Position numbers and translations under genes: made by a program. This document shows, piece by piece, positions 36,703-44,949 of a DNA stretch of 64,000 bases. This stretch comes from Clostridia bacterium (GTDB lineage: Bacteria; Bacillota; Clostridia; Christensenellales; UBA1242). Under the pieces are notes generated by a model, which saw only the letters and a program-made list of their open reading frames with translations, was not told the DNA's origin and ran no database searches. Position 1 is the stretch's first letter, and every line of letters begins with the position of its first letter. The DNA lies in assembly GCA_016297915.1 (NCBI GenBank), contig JAEDFU010000006.1:1-64000 (forward strand), in the 5' to 3' direction.

Positions 36703-37569
36703 ATGTATATAGCAAATGAGCTAAAAGTTGTTAATAATAAGCAATATGATGCGGATATTAGAGAGAATGTTCTAGATATATTGTACACATTAATTAGCGA
36801 CATTATTGCATCAAAAAGGGCCTTTGATATCTCAGATTTTGATCTTGAGTATTATGACGAATTTGAATTAAAAACCAATTGTCACGAAGATATTTTTAAT
36901 ACGATTTATATAAGTATCAATCAACCTAGTAATTACAAACCGCTCAAAAAAATACCAAAGGACAAAGATAAAATTATATTTCCAGAACTTTATTATACTC
37001 TTGATGAGTTCAAAAAAGATTTGCATGCTGAGTTTGTTGCAAATCTAGACAGTAACAATATCATTTGGATGGATGAGTATTCGGTATGTCTCAAAGCCAC
37101 AGTCAACAAAGACGACGCCCAATACGATTATTATTTTAAGATGATTCCATGCTTGACATATTACAACCAAAATAATGTCAAAGGGCAAATGTATCAAAAG
37201 AATGGCGGTATCGAAATTGAGTACATTGACCTTGCCAAAGATAATTTCAAAAAGAAAAATGATTTAACCGACGACTTATTTAGACAAACAATTTTGATAT
37301 ACAAAAACCTTTTGCTCAAAGAAAAGAATATTACAACTCTGCCACGAGAAATAATTGAGACCTTTGTCTATAATGTTCCAAACGATATGTTTGTAGATGA
37401 TAGTAAGCGCACCATGATAAACATAGTAAACTATATTCGAAACAACTCTATCAAACTATTCAAAACAATTGATGAACAAGATTATGCTTTTACATCTCAG
37501 TATAGATCAATGTCGCCAATATATGTTAGACACATAACCAAAGTTTTGGAAAAACAAATCATCAAATAA
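36703..37569 (+). CDS. uncharacterised protein, possibly a nucleotidyltransferase fold
   Basis: A 288-residue soluble protein with a good promoter and a GGAGGGG site before ATG 36703. I do not recognise it with certainty. Its second half resembles the helical part of OAS/CD-NTase-like nucleotidyltransferases: a strand ending in IPCL, then GGIEIEYID, a FRQTILIYKNLL helix (compare FKxxVRxxKN), and LPREIIETFVYNVPNDMF (compare PSYFIECLLYNVPxxxF). In the first half, where the family has a GS motif and a DxD metal site, only HEDIFNTIYI is seen, with one aspartate and no GS. It could be an inactive member or a different fold. It is a single-gene unit, closed by a terminator. Confidence 0.45.
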   Translation: MYIANELKVVNNKQYDADIRENVLDILYTLISDIIASKRAFDISDFDLEYYDEFELKTNCHEDIFNTIYISINQPSNYKPLKKIPKDKDKIIFPELYYTLDEFKKDLHAEFVANLDSNNIIWMDEYSVCLKATVNKDDAQYDYYFKMIPCLTYYNQNNVKGQMYQKNGGIEIEYIDLAKDNFKKKNDLTDDLFRQTILIYKNLLLKEKNITTLPREIIETFVYNVPNDMFVDDSKRTMINIVNYIRNNSIKLFKTIDEQDYAFTSQYRSMSPIYVRHITKVLEKQIIK

Positions 37570-37579
37570 TTAAATTTAT

Positions 37580-37611
37580 AATGCTATGCAAACTAATGTA
37601 TAGCATTTTTT
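37580..37611 (+). terminator. intrinsic terminator
   Basis: AATGCTATGC pairs with GTATAGCATT (10 positions, one G-T wobble) around a loop of 8 bases, followed by six T residues. Confidence 0.75.
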
Positions 37612-37639
37612 GGTGCTATGCAAACAGGTACTATGCAAA
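37584..37639 (+). repeat. three copies of CTATGCAAA
   Basis: The nonamer CTATGCAAA occurs at 37584-37592, 37616-37624 and 37631-37639; the first two share the longer TGCTATGCAAAC. The first copy lies inside the terminator hairpin. The gene-free stretch 37612-37974 contains these repeats, a long perfect inverted repeat (37780-37815) and the terminator of the next minus-strand gene; a 64-codon frame at 37618-37812 lacks a convincing ribosome binding site and family. Confidence 0.5.
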
Positions 37640-37779
37640 TATATAAACACTCAAAAAATCGGTTTTCTGCTGGATTTTTTGATAATTGCATAATAAATCA
37701 TTTATTATGTCTGATAATTATAATATCAAACTTACTAGCATTTACAATTCAACCCCAAACCAACCAACATATATACCCA

Positions 37780-37815
37780 AAACTATTCGCAAAAGTTGTC
37801 TTTTGCGAATAGTTT
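37780..37815. repeat. perfect 16-bp inverted repeat with 4-base spacer
   Basis: AAACTATTCGCAAAAG, spacer TTGT, CTTTTGCGAATAGTTT: all 16 positions pair. It is not followed by a strong T-run on either strand. Fifteen bases of its right arm (TTTTGCGAATAGTTT) recur with one change at 36542-36556, in front of the Xer recombinase gene. Confidence 0.8.
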
Positions 37816-37863
37816 CTAGATACAGAAGTAACATTAGTTACGAAATTTAGCCATTAATTTTTA

Positions 37864-37899
37864 AATAAAAAATCGCAAGAATATGTGAGTATTCTTGCG
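37864..37899 (-). terminator. terminator of the YgjP-like gene
   Basis: CGCAAGAATA pairs perfectly with TATTCTTGCG around a 6-base loop. On the minus strand it is followed by a T-rich run, so it ends the gene at 37975-38637. Confidence 0.75.
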
Positions 37900-37974
37900 T
37901 TAGGTTTTGTTATTTTGCTCTTCCCTATTTGATAATGGATGTGGTTATGTTTTGTTTGTGATAGTAAAAAGTCA

Positions 37975-38637
37975 TTATCTAAAAAGTTTGAGGACATAGT
38001 CATAGTCTTTGAGGACTTTTTGTTGGACTTTGTATGTAGGCATAATTGTTTGGATAATTTTGTAAAAGTCTTTGGAGTGATTAAATTCGAGTATGTGTGC
38101 TAGTTCGTGTATTAGTACAAAATCTATTGCTCTATGTGGTAGCATTACAAGTCTAAAGTTTAGTTTGATATTATGATAATTGTCGCAACTGCCCCACCTT
38201 GTTTTGCTATTGCAGATACTTACACTTGCATAGTCTATTTGCATTATGTTAGCAAAGTACTCAAGGCGTTCTTTCAAAATTTTGGTCGCTTGGGCTATAT
38301 ACCACTTTTTGATTTTAAATAAAACATTATCACTATCTGGAACCATGAGTGCATTTTGAGATAGCTCAATTTTTTTTAGACCATTAACTCTTTGTATATT
38401 ATACTTAGTTCCCAAAAACAAAATTTGATTGTAATCAAGGATAACTTTGTTGATGCTGAGTTTTCGTTCAATCTCTTGTTGTTTGGATACAATCCATTTT
38501 TCCTTTTCGGAAATATATTTAAGTATATCGTTCATATTCATTCTAGTTGGGGCATGTACAACTAGATTGCCGTCTTTGGTTATTGTCAAACACAAACTTC
38601 GTCTATGAGTTCTAACTATTAGGTCTGGCGTGACCAT
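37975..38637 (-). CDS. YgjP-like (DUF45) zinc metallopeptidase
   Basis: A 220-residue predicted cytoplasmic zinc metallopeptidase of the YgjP/DUF45 (WLM/SprT-related) group. Motifs: KTRWGSCD in the middle, then the zinc site HELAHILEFNHSKDFY with HExxH and the third histidine 8 residues on. The N-terminal RTHRRSLCLTITKDGNLVVHAP is shown by its key RxxRRSxxLxI pattern. The length is normal. The ribosome binding site on the minus strand is GGAGGT. No partner gene such as a type I restriction system, sometimes found beside this family, is present. Substrate unknown. Confidence 0.88.
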   Translation of the reverse strand: MVTPDLIVRTHRRSLCLTITKDGNLVVHAPTRMNMNDILKYISEKEKWIVSKQQEIERKLSINKVILDYNQILFLGTKYNIQRVNGLKKIELSQNALMVPDSDNVLFKIKKWYIAQATKILKERLEYFANIMQIDYASVSICNSKTRWGSCDNYHNIKLNFRLVMLPHRAIDFVLIHELAHILEFNHSKDFYKIIQTIMPTYKVQQKVLKDYDYVLKLFR

Positions 38638-38703
38638 GTTTTACCTCCAATAAAATTTTGGACAATTAACTAGTCTTAATTGCATCAAAATAATGTCATG
38701 CAT

Positions 38704-38732
38704 AGTATAGCAAATTGAGTTTTTTCAAGCAA
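38704..38732 (-). promoter_or_regulatory. promoter for the YgjP-like gene
   Basis: Minus strand TTGCTT (38732-38727), 17 bases, TATACT (38709-38704). Confidence 0.5.
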
Positions 38733-38782
38733 ATATTATCACCTAAATATTGTCGAATTTCGTACATTGCATAGTATTTTGT

Positions 38783-38811
38783 TTGACTAAAATTGTATTA
38801 TAATATAAGAT
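38783..38811 (+). promoter_or_regulatory. possible promoter for the PadR-like gene
   Basis: TTGACT (38783-38788), 17 bases, TAAGAT (38806-38811). A perfect TATAAT at 38799-38804 overlaps the spacer but has no well-placed -35. Confidence 0.4.
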
Positions 38812-38854
38812 ATTAATGTATGATTATAGTCTTAAATTTGTTTAGGGAGAATTT

Positions 38855-40702
38855 ATGGCAAAAAAGAAAAGAAAAAAAATAGCCTCAAGAGGCTCTGTAA
38901 ACGATATAATTTTGAAAACTTTGGTCGGTGGCGATAAATACGGCTATGAGATTATCAAAGAAGTTGAGAATTATTCTGACGGCAAAATAATCTTAAAACA
39001 ACCAAGTCTATATAGCAGTTTGACTCGCTTTGAAGAAAAAGGATATGTTAGTTCATATTGGGGAGATAGCGACATTGGTGGCAGGAGACATTATTATCAT
39101 TTGACCGAAATGGGACAAAACTACTATGATAGCCAAATCAAGTCCAAAGAAGTAGACAAACTAAAGTCAACTACGAATGTTCCAGTATCTAACGCTATTT
39201 TGAAATCAAGCCCTTCTACTTTGGAAGTAACTACAAATGAATCGAGTGATGTTTTGGAGTCTCCTACAAACACTACAGATACAATAGTTGAGGTTACTCA
39301 GACCACTCCTCCAGATCTTCCGAGCGAGCAAATTCTTGAAGAAGTTGATATCCCTGCTTTTGTGGATTTTGAACAGAAAGATGAAAACCCTCAAGAGATT
39401 GTGTTTGATCATAACTTTCATGCAAACACCCCTATTGAGCAAGAAATTGAGGAAAAAGAAAATAATAGCGACAACTCCACCTCTAATATTGCAGAAAGTG
39501 TAAATATCTTGGATACTCAAAGTCAAGAGAAACAAAATGGAGATGAGGTTTGGCAAAAACTATCTGACTTAACAAAGATTAACAATAAAAAATGTGCTAA
39601 TTCTAGCAATAGACGATTACATTATATTCGACCAAAAAAATCTCAAAAAGTAATCCTTGATGTTGACGGAATATACAAATTGCGTGATGCAGATTATGTT
39701 CCAAAAAAGTCTACAAGTAGCACAAAAATTATTGATAATGTGGGCAAGCGTATTGAAAACAAAAATATGGGATATGCTGAGTACACCAAGACCCAAACAA
39801 GACATCAAGAATTAACAGAAGAAGAAAGGCGTCTTAGAAACGAAAATTTTCTCGCCAAGTTTAACTCCCTAACTAAAACTAGACTAAAACCTGTTGAGCC
39901 ACCAAAACCTGAACCAAAAGTCGAGCAGAAAGAAATCGACTATAGATCAAAACTTGATATATTCCAAAATTCTTTTGACGAACCCGAAGTAATTAGTACA
40001 CCTGAACCACAACCTCAAAACAATTTGTTTAATTACATTGAGGACGATCAAGAACCTCAAGTGACTCCTACTGTGGCTCCTACTTTTGATAATTCGAATG
40101 TTATCGAAGATGAAGATGACAAATTTATAGACTTTGATCCTGTAGATTTCGAAACAAAACCAGATGATAGTAAGTATGTCGAAGAGATTTCAAACTTTCA
40201 ACCACGACAAGACAACCTAAAGATTAGCAAATACCAAAGCAGAACCGATGCAATTCTTACTGACAAAACTTATGTTTTGATAAACAAAGTAAAATGTTTG
40301 TTTGGATTTGTTCTAATGCTTATGATGATTACAGAGGTTACAATTAGTCTATTTGTATTCAAAAAATACGATGTGATTGGTGCTAATGACAAGACACTTC
40401 TTATACTTGCTTATGTAATTAGTGCTATAGTTTCGTTGTGTTTTATGTTACCGACAGTATTTAATCCAAATGAGCACAAAATCAATAATTTTAAACTGAA
40501 ATATGCAATGATTTTTGGAATTTTGACATTCCTTGTATCAATCGTTTTGGTTTATTGTATTAATTCACTTGTTGGTTTTGAGCTAGATAACTTTAAGTAC
40601 TTTGCTGTCAAAATGATACTTCCACTAGTTCTTACATTTAATTTTGTTATTGCCCCACCTATTTATGGAGCAATAATCAAATCCAAAAAATTCTACGATT
40701 AG
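38855..40702 (+). CDS. PadR-like regulator fused to a four-helix membrane domain
   Basis: A 615-residue protein in three parts. Residues 12-95 are a PadR-type winged helix (GDKYGYEIIKEVE, LKQPSLYSSLTRFEEKGYVSS, GRRHYYHLTEMG). Residues 100-470 are a low-complexity, acidic, proline-rich linker with no recognisable domain. Residues 475-615 hold four predicted membrane segments (about 481-503, 514-533, 551-571 and 585-610). Typical PadR proteins have about 110-180 residues and are soluble, so this looks like a membrane-anchored DNA-binding protein. AGGGAGA precedes the ATG. Its target is unknown; the flanking genes encode a metalloprotease and a membrane protein. It overlaps the convergent gene at 40699 by 4 bases. 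Confidence 0.8.
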   Translation: MAKKKRKKIASRGSVNDIILKTLVGGDKYGYEIIKEVENYSDGKIILKQPSLYSSLTRFEEKGYVSSYWGDSDIGGRRHYYHLTEMGQNYYDSQIKSKEVDKLKSTTNVPVSNAILKSSPSTLEVTTNESSDVLESPTNTTDTIVEVTQTTPPDLPSEQILEEVDIPAFVDFEQKDENPQEIVFDHNFHANTPIEQEIEEKENNSDNSTSNIAESVNILDTQSQEKQNGDEVWQKLSDLTKINNKKCANSSNRRLHYIRPKKSQKVILDVDGIYKLRDADYVPKKSTSSTKIIDNVGKRIENKNMGYAEYTKTQTRHQELTEEERRLRNENFLAKFNSLTKTRLKPVEPPKPEPKVEQKEIDYRSKLDIFQNSFDEPEVISTPEPQPQNNLFNYIEDDQEPQVTPTVAPTFDNSNVIEDEDDKFIDFDPVDFETKPDDSKYVEEISNFQPRQDNLKISKYQSRTDAILTDKTYVLINKVKCLFGFVLMLMMITEVTISLFVFKKYDVIGANDKTLLILAYVISAIVSLCFMLPTVFNPNEHKINNFKLKYAMIFGILTFLVSIVLVYCINSLVGFELDNFKYFAVKMILPLVLTFNFVIAPPIYGAIIKSKKFYD

Positions 40703-41595
40703 AGAGATTTTAGTTGTTTATTGTGCTTGTCTCTGCGCTTAAATAATTTATTCAAAACAAAGTTTTGCATTCGCTCTTGATATCTATAGGTTAAAAAAAC
40801 AGTTATAACAACAACAACTAATAGTGCTACCCAAACATATATCCCCCAACCTGTAAATGGAATTATATAACCACTACCAAAGTATGACATACATATGACT
40901 CCAATTGGTCTAGTGATAGCTGTAACAATTGCAAATGTTTTGAATTTCATGTTGGTAATTCCTGCAATCAAACACAAGATGTCATCAGGAAACATTGGAA
41001 GCAAAAATGCTATTGCCAAAAAGAATGCTCCACGCTTGCGAATGATTTGTGAGTACTTGTCGGTGTTTTCCTTGCCGGCAATCCAAGCAACTATTTTGTA
41101 ACCAAAAGTTTTGCCAATTATAAATGAGATAAACGACCCAATAAGAATACCAATTGAGCAATATAGCCCGCCAAGCAGTGGCCCATAAATTAGACTACCT
41201 ACAACGCAAATAATTGCTGCAGGCACTGGCAAAATTACCACTTGAGCTGCTTGAATAAGAATATAAATATATACTCCCTTGCTCTTGAGTGATAATATGT
41301 AATTCTTAAGACTTTCAACCGAAGAAATTGTTGTTATTATGTTGAGCTTAAAGAGAATTGCATATACAATTACTCCAAGAGATATAGTTAAGTACAAGAC
41401 AAAAATGGTTTTGCTAGTTTTTTGATAGCCAAGCCATTTGAATACTATAGACAAAAAGTAAATTATATTAGCACCTACCAAGATTATAGTTTTTAAAAAT
41501 TTGGGAATGGTCGGAATATTTACAAATGTTAAGCATACAAAAAGAGCTGTCAAAATTAATGAATTAAATATAAATAATAATATTTTTTTGGTCAT
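40699..41595 (-). CDS. TVP38/TMEM64 (VTT-domain) membrane protein
   Basis: A 298-residue integral membrane protein of the DedA-like VTT superfamily, whose members are linked to lipid scrambling or membrane homeostasis. After three N-terminal membrane segments comes the VTT core: VVILPVPAAIICVVGSLIYGP, GSFISFIIGKTFG, then RKRGAFFLAIAFLLPMFPDD with the family's LPxxPxD loop, and ITNMKFKTF. The C-terminus is basic and cytoplasmic. ATG 41595 with AGGTGA upstream is chosen over 41637. It is divergent from the ABC exporter genes; its stop codon overlaps that of the PadR-like gene. Confidence 0.87.
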   Translation of the reverse strand: MTKKILLFIFNSLILTALFVCLTFVNIPTIPKFLKTIILVGANIIYFLSIVFKWLGYQKTSKTIFVLYLTISLGVIVYAILFKLNIITTISSVESLKNYILSLKSKGVYIYILIQAAQVVILPVPAAIICVVGSLIYGPLLGGLYCSIGILIGSFISFIIGKTFGYKIVAWIAGKENTDKYSQIIRKRGAFFLAIAFLLPMFPDDILCLIAGITNMKFKTFAIVTAITRPIGVICMSYFGSGYIIPFTGWGIYVWVALLVVVVITVFLTYRYQERMQNFVLNKLFKRRDKHNKQLKSL

Positions 41596-41680
41596 AATCA
41601 CCTGCTGAAAATAATCTAATAATAGTATATTGCTCATGCAAATTGATTATAACTAAATGGAATGGAAAAGGAGAAAAATA

Positions 41681-42616
41681 TTGAAAGTTGTACTAGATGT
41701 AACCAATGTCACCAAGGCATTTGGCAATAGAGTAGCGGTTAACAACATTTCTTTTACTTTGCACGAAGGCGAAATATTTGGATTTTTGGGCCCTAATGGT
41801 GCAGGCAAAACAACCACAATGAAAATGATTTGTGGTCTTTGTAGCATTACAAAAGGCTCTATTAGAATTTGCGGATTTGATATGCCTAAGGACAAAGAAA
41901 AAGCTCTTGCGAATGTGGGTGCTCTTATTGAAAATCCCCTAATGTACCCTAATATGTCTGGAATGGATAATCTTAAGTATTACGCAAGTTTATACAAAAA
42001 TATTAAGACCGAAGATATACTTAAGTACTCCAAAGTCGTAGGTCTTGAACATAGACTCAAAGACAAAGTTAAAACATATTCTCTAGGAATGAAACAAAGA
42101 CTTGGAATTGCACAAGCCTTGCTACACTCGCCTAAACTTCTTATTTTGGATGAGCCACTTAGTGGTCTTGACCCTAATGGTGTCAAGGAGATGAGAGATT
42201 TTCTCAAAACTCTTGCCAAAGAGTATAACATTGCAATACTTATTTCTAGCCATATGCTTAGCGACATGGAGCAGATTTGCGACACTATTGGAATTATTAA
42301 TAATGGGCAATTGCTCGAAATTAGATCAATGAATTCACTCAAAGAAAGTGCCGAAGGCTCAAGCAGAATTCAAATAAAAGTTGACTACCCTAACTTTGCA
42401 GGAAAAATTATAGTAAACGAATTGCAACTAAAATGCGAACTTGCAGGTAACAAAGTACTAGTATTTGCTGACGAAAGCAGAATTAATGACATTACTCAAA
42501 AATTGGTTGGTTATGGAATATCTATATTTGGCATAGAGATTGTGTCTAAGTCTTTGGAAGAGATTTTCTTGGATATCATCAATCTAAAAACCAAAGGCAA
42601 AACGAGTATAGTTTAA
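41681..42616 (+). CDS. ABC exporter ATP-binding protein (BcrA/CcmA type)
   Basis: The ATPase of an ABC-2 type exporter. The 311 residues have Walker A (GPNGAGKTT), the Q-loop region (GALIENPLMYPNM), signature YSLGMKQRLGIAQALL, Walker B (LLILDEPLSGLDPNG) and the H-loop (ISSHMLSDME), then a C-terminal accessory domain of about 90 residues typical of lantibiotic/bacitracin-type exporters. The TTG at 41681 is preferred because AAAAGGAGA lies 6 bases upstream; an ATG at 41657 in the same frame has no ribosome binding site. The permease gene follows after 13 bases. The substrate cannot be told from sequence. Confidence 0.93.
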   Translation: MKVVLDVTNVTKAFGNRVAVNNISFTLHEGEIFGFLGPNGAGKTTTMKMICGLCSITKGSIRICGFDMPKDKEKALANVGALIENPLMYPNMSGMDNLKYYASLYKNIKTEDILKYSKVVGLEHRLKDKVKTYSLGMKQRLGIAQALLHSPKLLILDEPLSGLDPNGVKEMRDFLKTLAKEYNIAILISSHMLSDMEQICDTIGIINNGQLLEIRSMNSLKESAEGSSRIQIKVDYPNFAGKIIVNELQLKCELAGNKVLVFADESRINDITQKLVGYGISIFGIEIVSKSLEEIFLDIINLKTKGKTSIV

Positions 42617-42629
42617 AAGGAGGAAAAGA

Positions 42630-44723
42630 ATGACTAGTACATTTAGATTAACTAGAGCTGAGTTCAAAAAGATTTTTAAACGAGCAAGTATATATATAAT
42701 GGCATTACTTCTTGTCATTGCAATATTTGTTTCGATGTACATGTTCAGCCCTATTGAACGAGTAGATAATACTATAAGTTACGGCGAAAACCTAACTGTT
42801 GAAAATTACTACAACAACTTTTTCTCATCAGATTTGCCCGGAAGCAAAAACGATATTGACAAATCCTTTGAAAAAACCAACCAAATACTCAAATACTATC
42901 AGTTGTGTAATGAGAGAGATACCAACCTTAAGAAAAACTATGATGACTTTGTATCTGCATACGAAGAGTTAAAATCCACAACAGAACCTACACTAAAAGA
43001 GCAAAAATACACTTTGTTTAAGACTAGTTTAAACGCTTTTTATACAACACTAACTAGTTTTGACCAAATCAAAACATATCCTCATATCGCATACATTTTT
43101 GATACAAATCCAGATATTTCTAGTAAACTTATCAAAAAATACTTTGCAAACACCAAGACATTGTTGACAAGAACTGAGACCGAAAATAGTACACAAATTG
43201 TTGAGACAGTTGAGACAAACAACTTTGTTCAAACAATAAAAGATGATTTGAATTCGGGTCTAGATTATGTTGCGCCTACAGCTCTTATTATGGCACAGGA
43301 TATCAAGGATAGCTATGATAGTTTCAATTCGGCAATCCTTGGAGGAACTGGTTCTAGTAACTTAAATAAAATTGAGATAGCCAGAAGATCAATGCTTGTC
43401 AGTGTTCAAAATTTAAAAGATTATCTTGATATAATCCTTGATTACGGCTACCCTGTTGTACTTATAAACAAAGAAACCAAAACACAGATTTACTCGCACA
43501 TGGATGATGTAATCGAAAAGATTACAACTGGCTTTGACGGAATTCCAAAGAGTATTACAAATTATATAAATCTCAATAATAACTTGATTGAGGTTGACTT
43601 ACCAAATTATTATACCAAAGCTTTTGCTATCAAAGAAAATTTGCTTACTCAAGTGAGACTATCATATTCTAATCTCGAAGAATTTGACAAAGTAAAGATT
43701 AAAGTTGAGACCAACAAAGCAGAGCTTATAAATATCATCAAAAAATATCGTTCGGATGAAACTATTAGAAATATCCAAAACAAAATAACCGATTATAGCT
43801 TGCTTGCTTACGCATATAATGATTATCTTTTGGATTCGACTAAACTTGCTATTAGCAAACAGTTTAGGTCAGTTGACTTTGTCCAACTCTACAACTATAA
43901 CTTAAATGAATTTAACAATTATAGCACTAGCGAGAGAATTGTTGCTAATAAGTATTACATTCAAAACAATGTATACTCTAGATCATTTAATACAAACTTT
44001 TCGTTCAATCAAAATAGCGGAAAGTCAACAAACGCATTTGACTTTATGTACTTTGCTATGGAGATTTGCACTGTTTTGATTATAATATTTGCCATGATGT
44101 TGGTTTGCAGTCTTATCACTCAAGAGACTGAGAGTGGCACTATTAAGTTACTCCTTACAAGACCATACAAAAGATCCAAAATTGTAACAGCCAAATTATT
44201 TGCAACAATATTCTTTGTATTGTGCTTCATGCTATTTAGTGCGATTATTTGCTTTGCTGGTGGTTACTTTGTATTTGGACTTGATATGTCAAATGTCCTT
44301 ATGATATTTAATGCATCTAGTGCTGTATCAATATCCCCACTACTACTCATGCTAATCAATTTGTTAAGCTTGACACTCGATGTGATATTTTATGTAATAA
44401 TTGCACTCATGATATCTATACTATTCAAAAATTACGCAGGTTCAATATCGTTCTGTTTTGTAATACTACTTATAACATTTACACTTAATATATTGTTCTC
44501 AGGAATGTTCTGGTATTCACTGCTTCCTGGAATGAACCTACATTTGTTCAAATACTTTGGCAATTCATTTGTATCACTTGCCGAGGGCTCAGTTATCCAA
44601 AACATCTTGATAACCCCTATACAGAGTACTATGAATGTTTTGTATAGTTTCTTGATAACTCTTGCCTACTCTGCAATTGCTCTTACAATTGCTTACTCAG
44701 TATTTAATAAGCGTGACTTTTAA
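42630..44723 (+). CDS. ABC-2 type permease with large extracellular domain
   Basis: The membrane partner of the preceding ATPase, 697 residues. It has one N-terminal membrane segment (residues 18-36), then about 430 residues predicted outside the membrane and mostly helical, then six membrane segments in the last 225 residues. The cytoplasmic loop QETESGTIKLLLTRPYKRS, after the second membrane segment, is the usual ATPase contact of ABC-2 permeases. The extracellular part has no recognisable domain. GGAGG precedes the ATG. With its ATPase it forms a two-gene operon closed by a strong terminator. Confidence 0.88.
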   Translation: MTSTFRLTRAEFKKIFKRASIYIMALLLVIAIFVSMYMFSPIERVDNTISYGENLTVENYYNNFFSSDLPGSKNDIDKSFEKTNQILKYYQLCNERDTNLKKNYDDFVSAYEELKSTTEPTLKEQKYTLFKTSLNAFYTTLTSFDQIKTYPHIAYIFDTNPDISSKLIKKYFANTKTLLTRTETENSTQIVETVETNNFVQTIKDDLNSGLDYVAPTALIMAQDIKDSYDSFNSAILGGTGSSNLNKIEIARRSMLVSVQNLKDYLDIILDYGYPVVLINKETKTQIYSHMDDVIEKITTGFDGIPKSITNYINLNNNLIEVDLPNYYTKAFAIKENLLTQVRLSYSNLEEFDKVKIKVETNKAELINIIKKYRSDETIRNIQNKITDYSLLAYAYNDYLLDSTKLAISKQFRSVDFVQLYNYNLNEFNNYSTSERIVANKYYIQNNVYSRSFNTNFSFNQNSGKSTNAFDFMYFAMEICTVLIIIFAMMLVCSLITQETESGTIKLLLTRPYKRSKIVTAKLFATIFFVLCFMLFSAIICFAGGYFVFGLDMSNVLMIFNASSAVSISPLLLMLINLLSLTLDVIFYVIIALMISILFKNYAGSISFCFVILLITFTLNILFSGMFWYSLLPGMNLHLFKYFGNSFVSLAEGSVIQNILITPIQSTMNVLYSFLITLAYSAIALTIAYSVFNKRDF

Positions 44724-44725
44724 AT

Positions 44726-44780
44726 AAAAAAAGACCGAATATTTTGATGTAATTTACATCAAGACAAATCGGTCTTTTTT
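44726..44780 (+). terminator. two-stem terminator after the ABC operon
   Basis: The outer stem AAAAAAGACCGA / TCGGTCTTTTTT encloses a perfect inner hairpin TTGATGTAA / TTACATCAA. It ends in six T residues; the flanking A-run makes it usable in both directions. The 110 bases between it and the next terminator show nothing else. Confidence 0.85.
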
Positions 44781-44893
44781 GCTTGTCTTTGCATATTAAC
44801 GCTTGTTGGTATGCTTTTGGGGTCAATAAATACTTAATATATCTTATTCAAAAAGATATTGCAAAAATACATGCGACAATTTTTGTATAGTAG

Positions 44894-44949
44894 ATGCAAA
44901 AAACTAATGGAGCGGTAAATTTTACCTGCTTCATTAGTTTTTTTTGCAT
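44894..44949 (-). terminator. terminator of the giant surface-protein gene
   Basis: ATGCAAAAAACTAATG pairs with CATTAG followed by a T-run and TGCAT; an inner GGTAAA/TTTACC helix tops the stem. On the minus strand it starts at the stop codon of the giant gene and ends in T residues. Confidence 0.8.

Noticed and set aside
37618..37812. 64-codon open frame in the gap after the possible nucleotidyltransferase gene
   Set aside because: No convincing ribosome binding site, no family, begins inside the repeat/terminator region and ends in the long inverted repeat; treated as non-coding.
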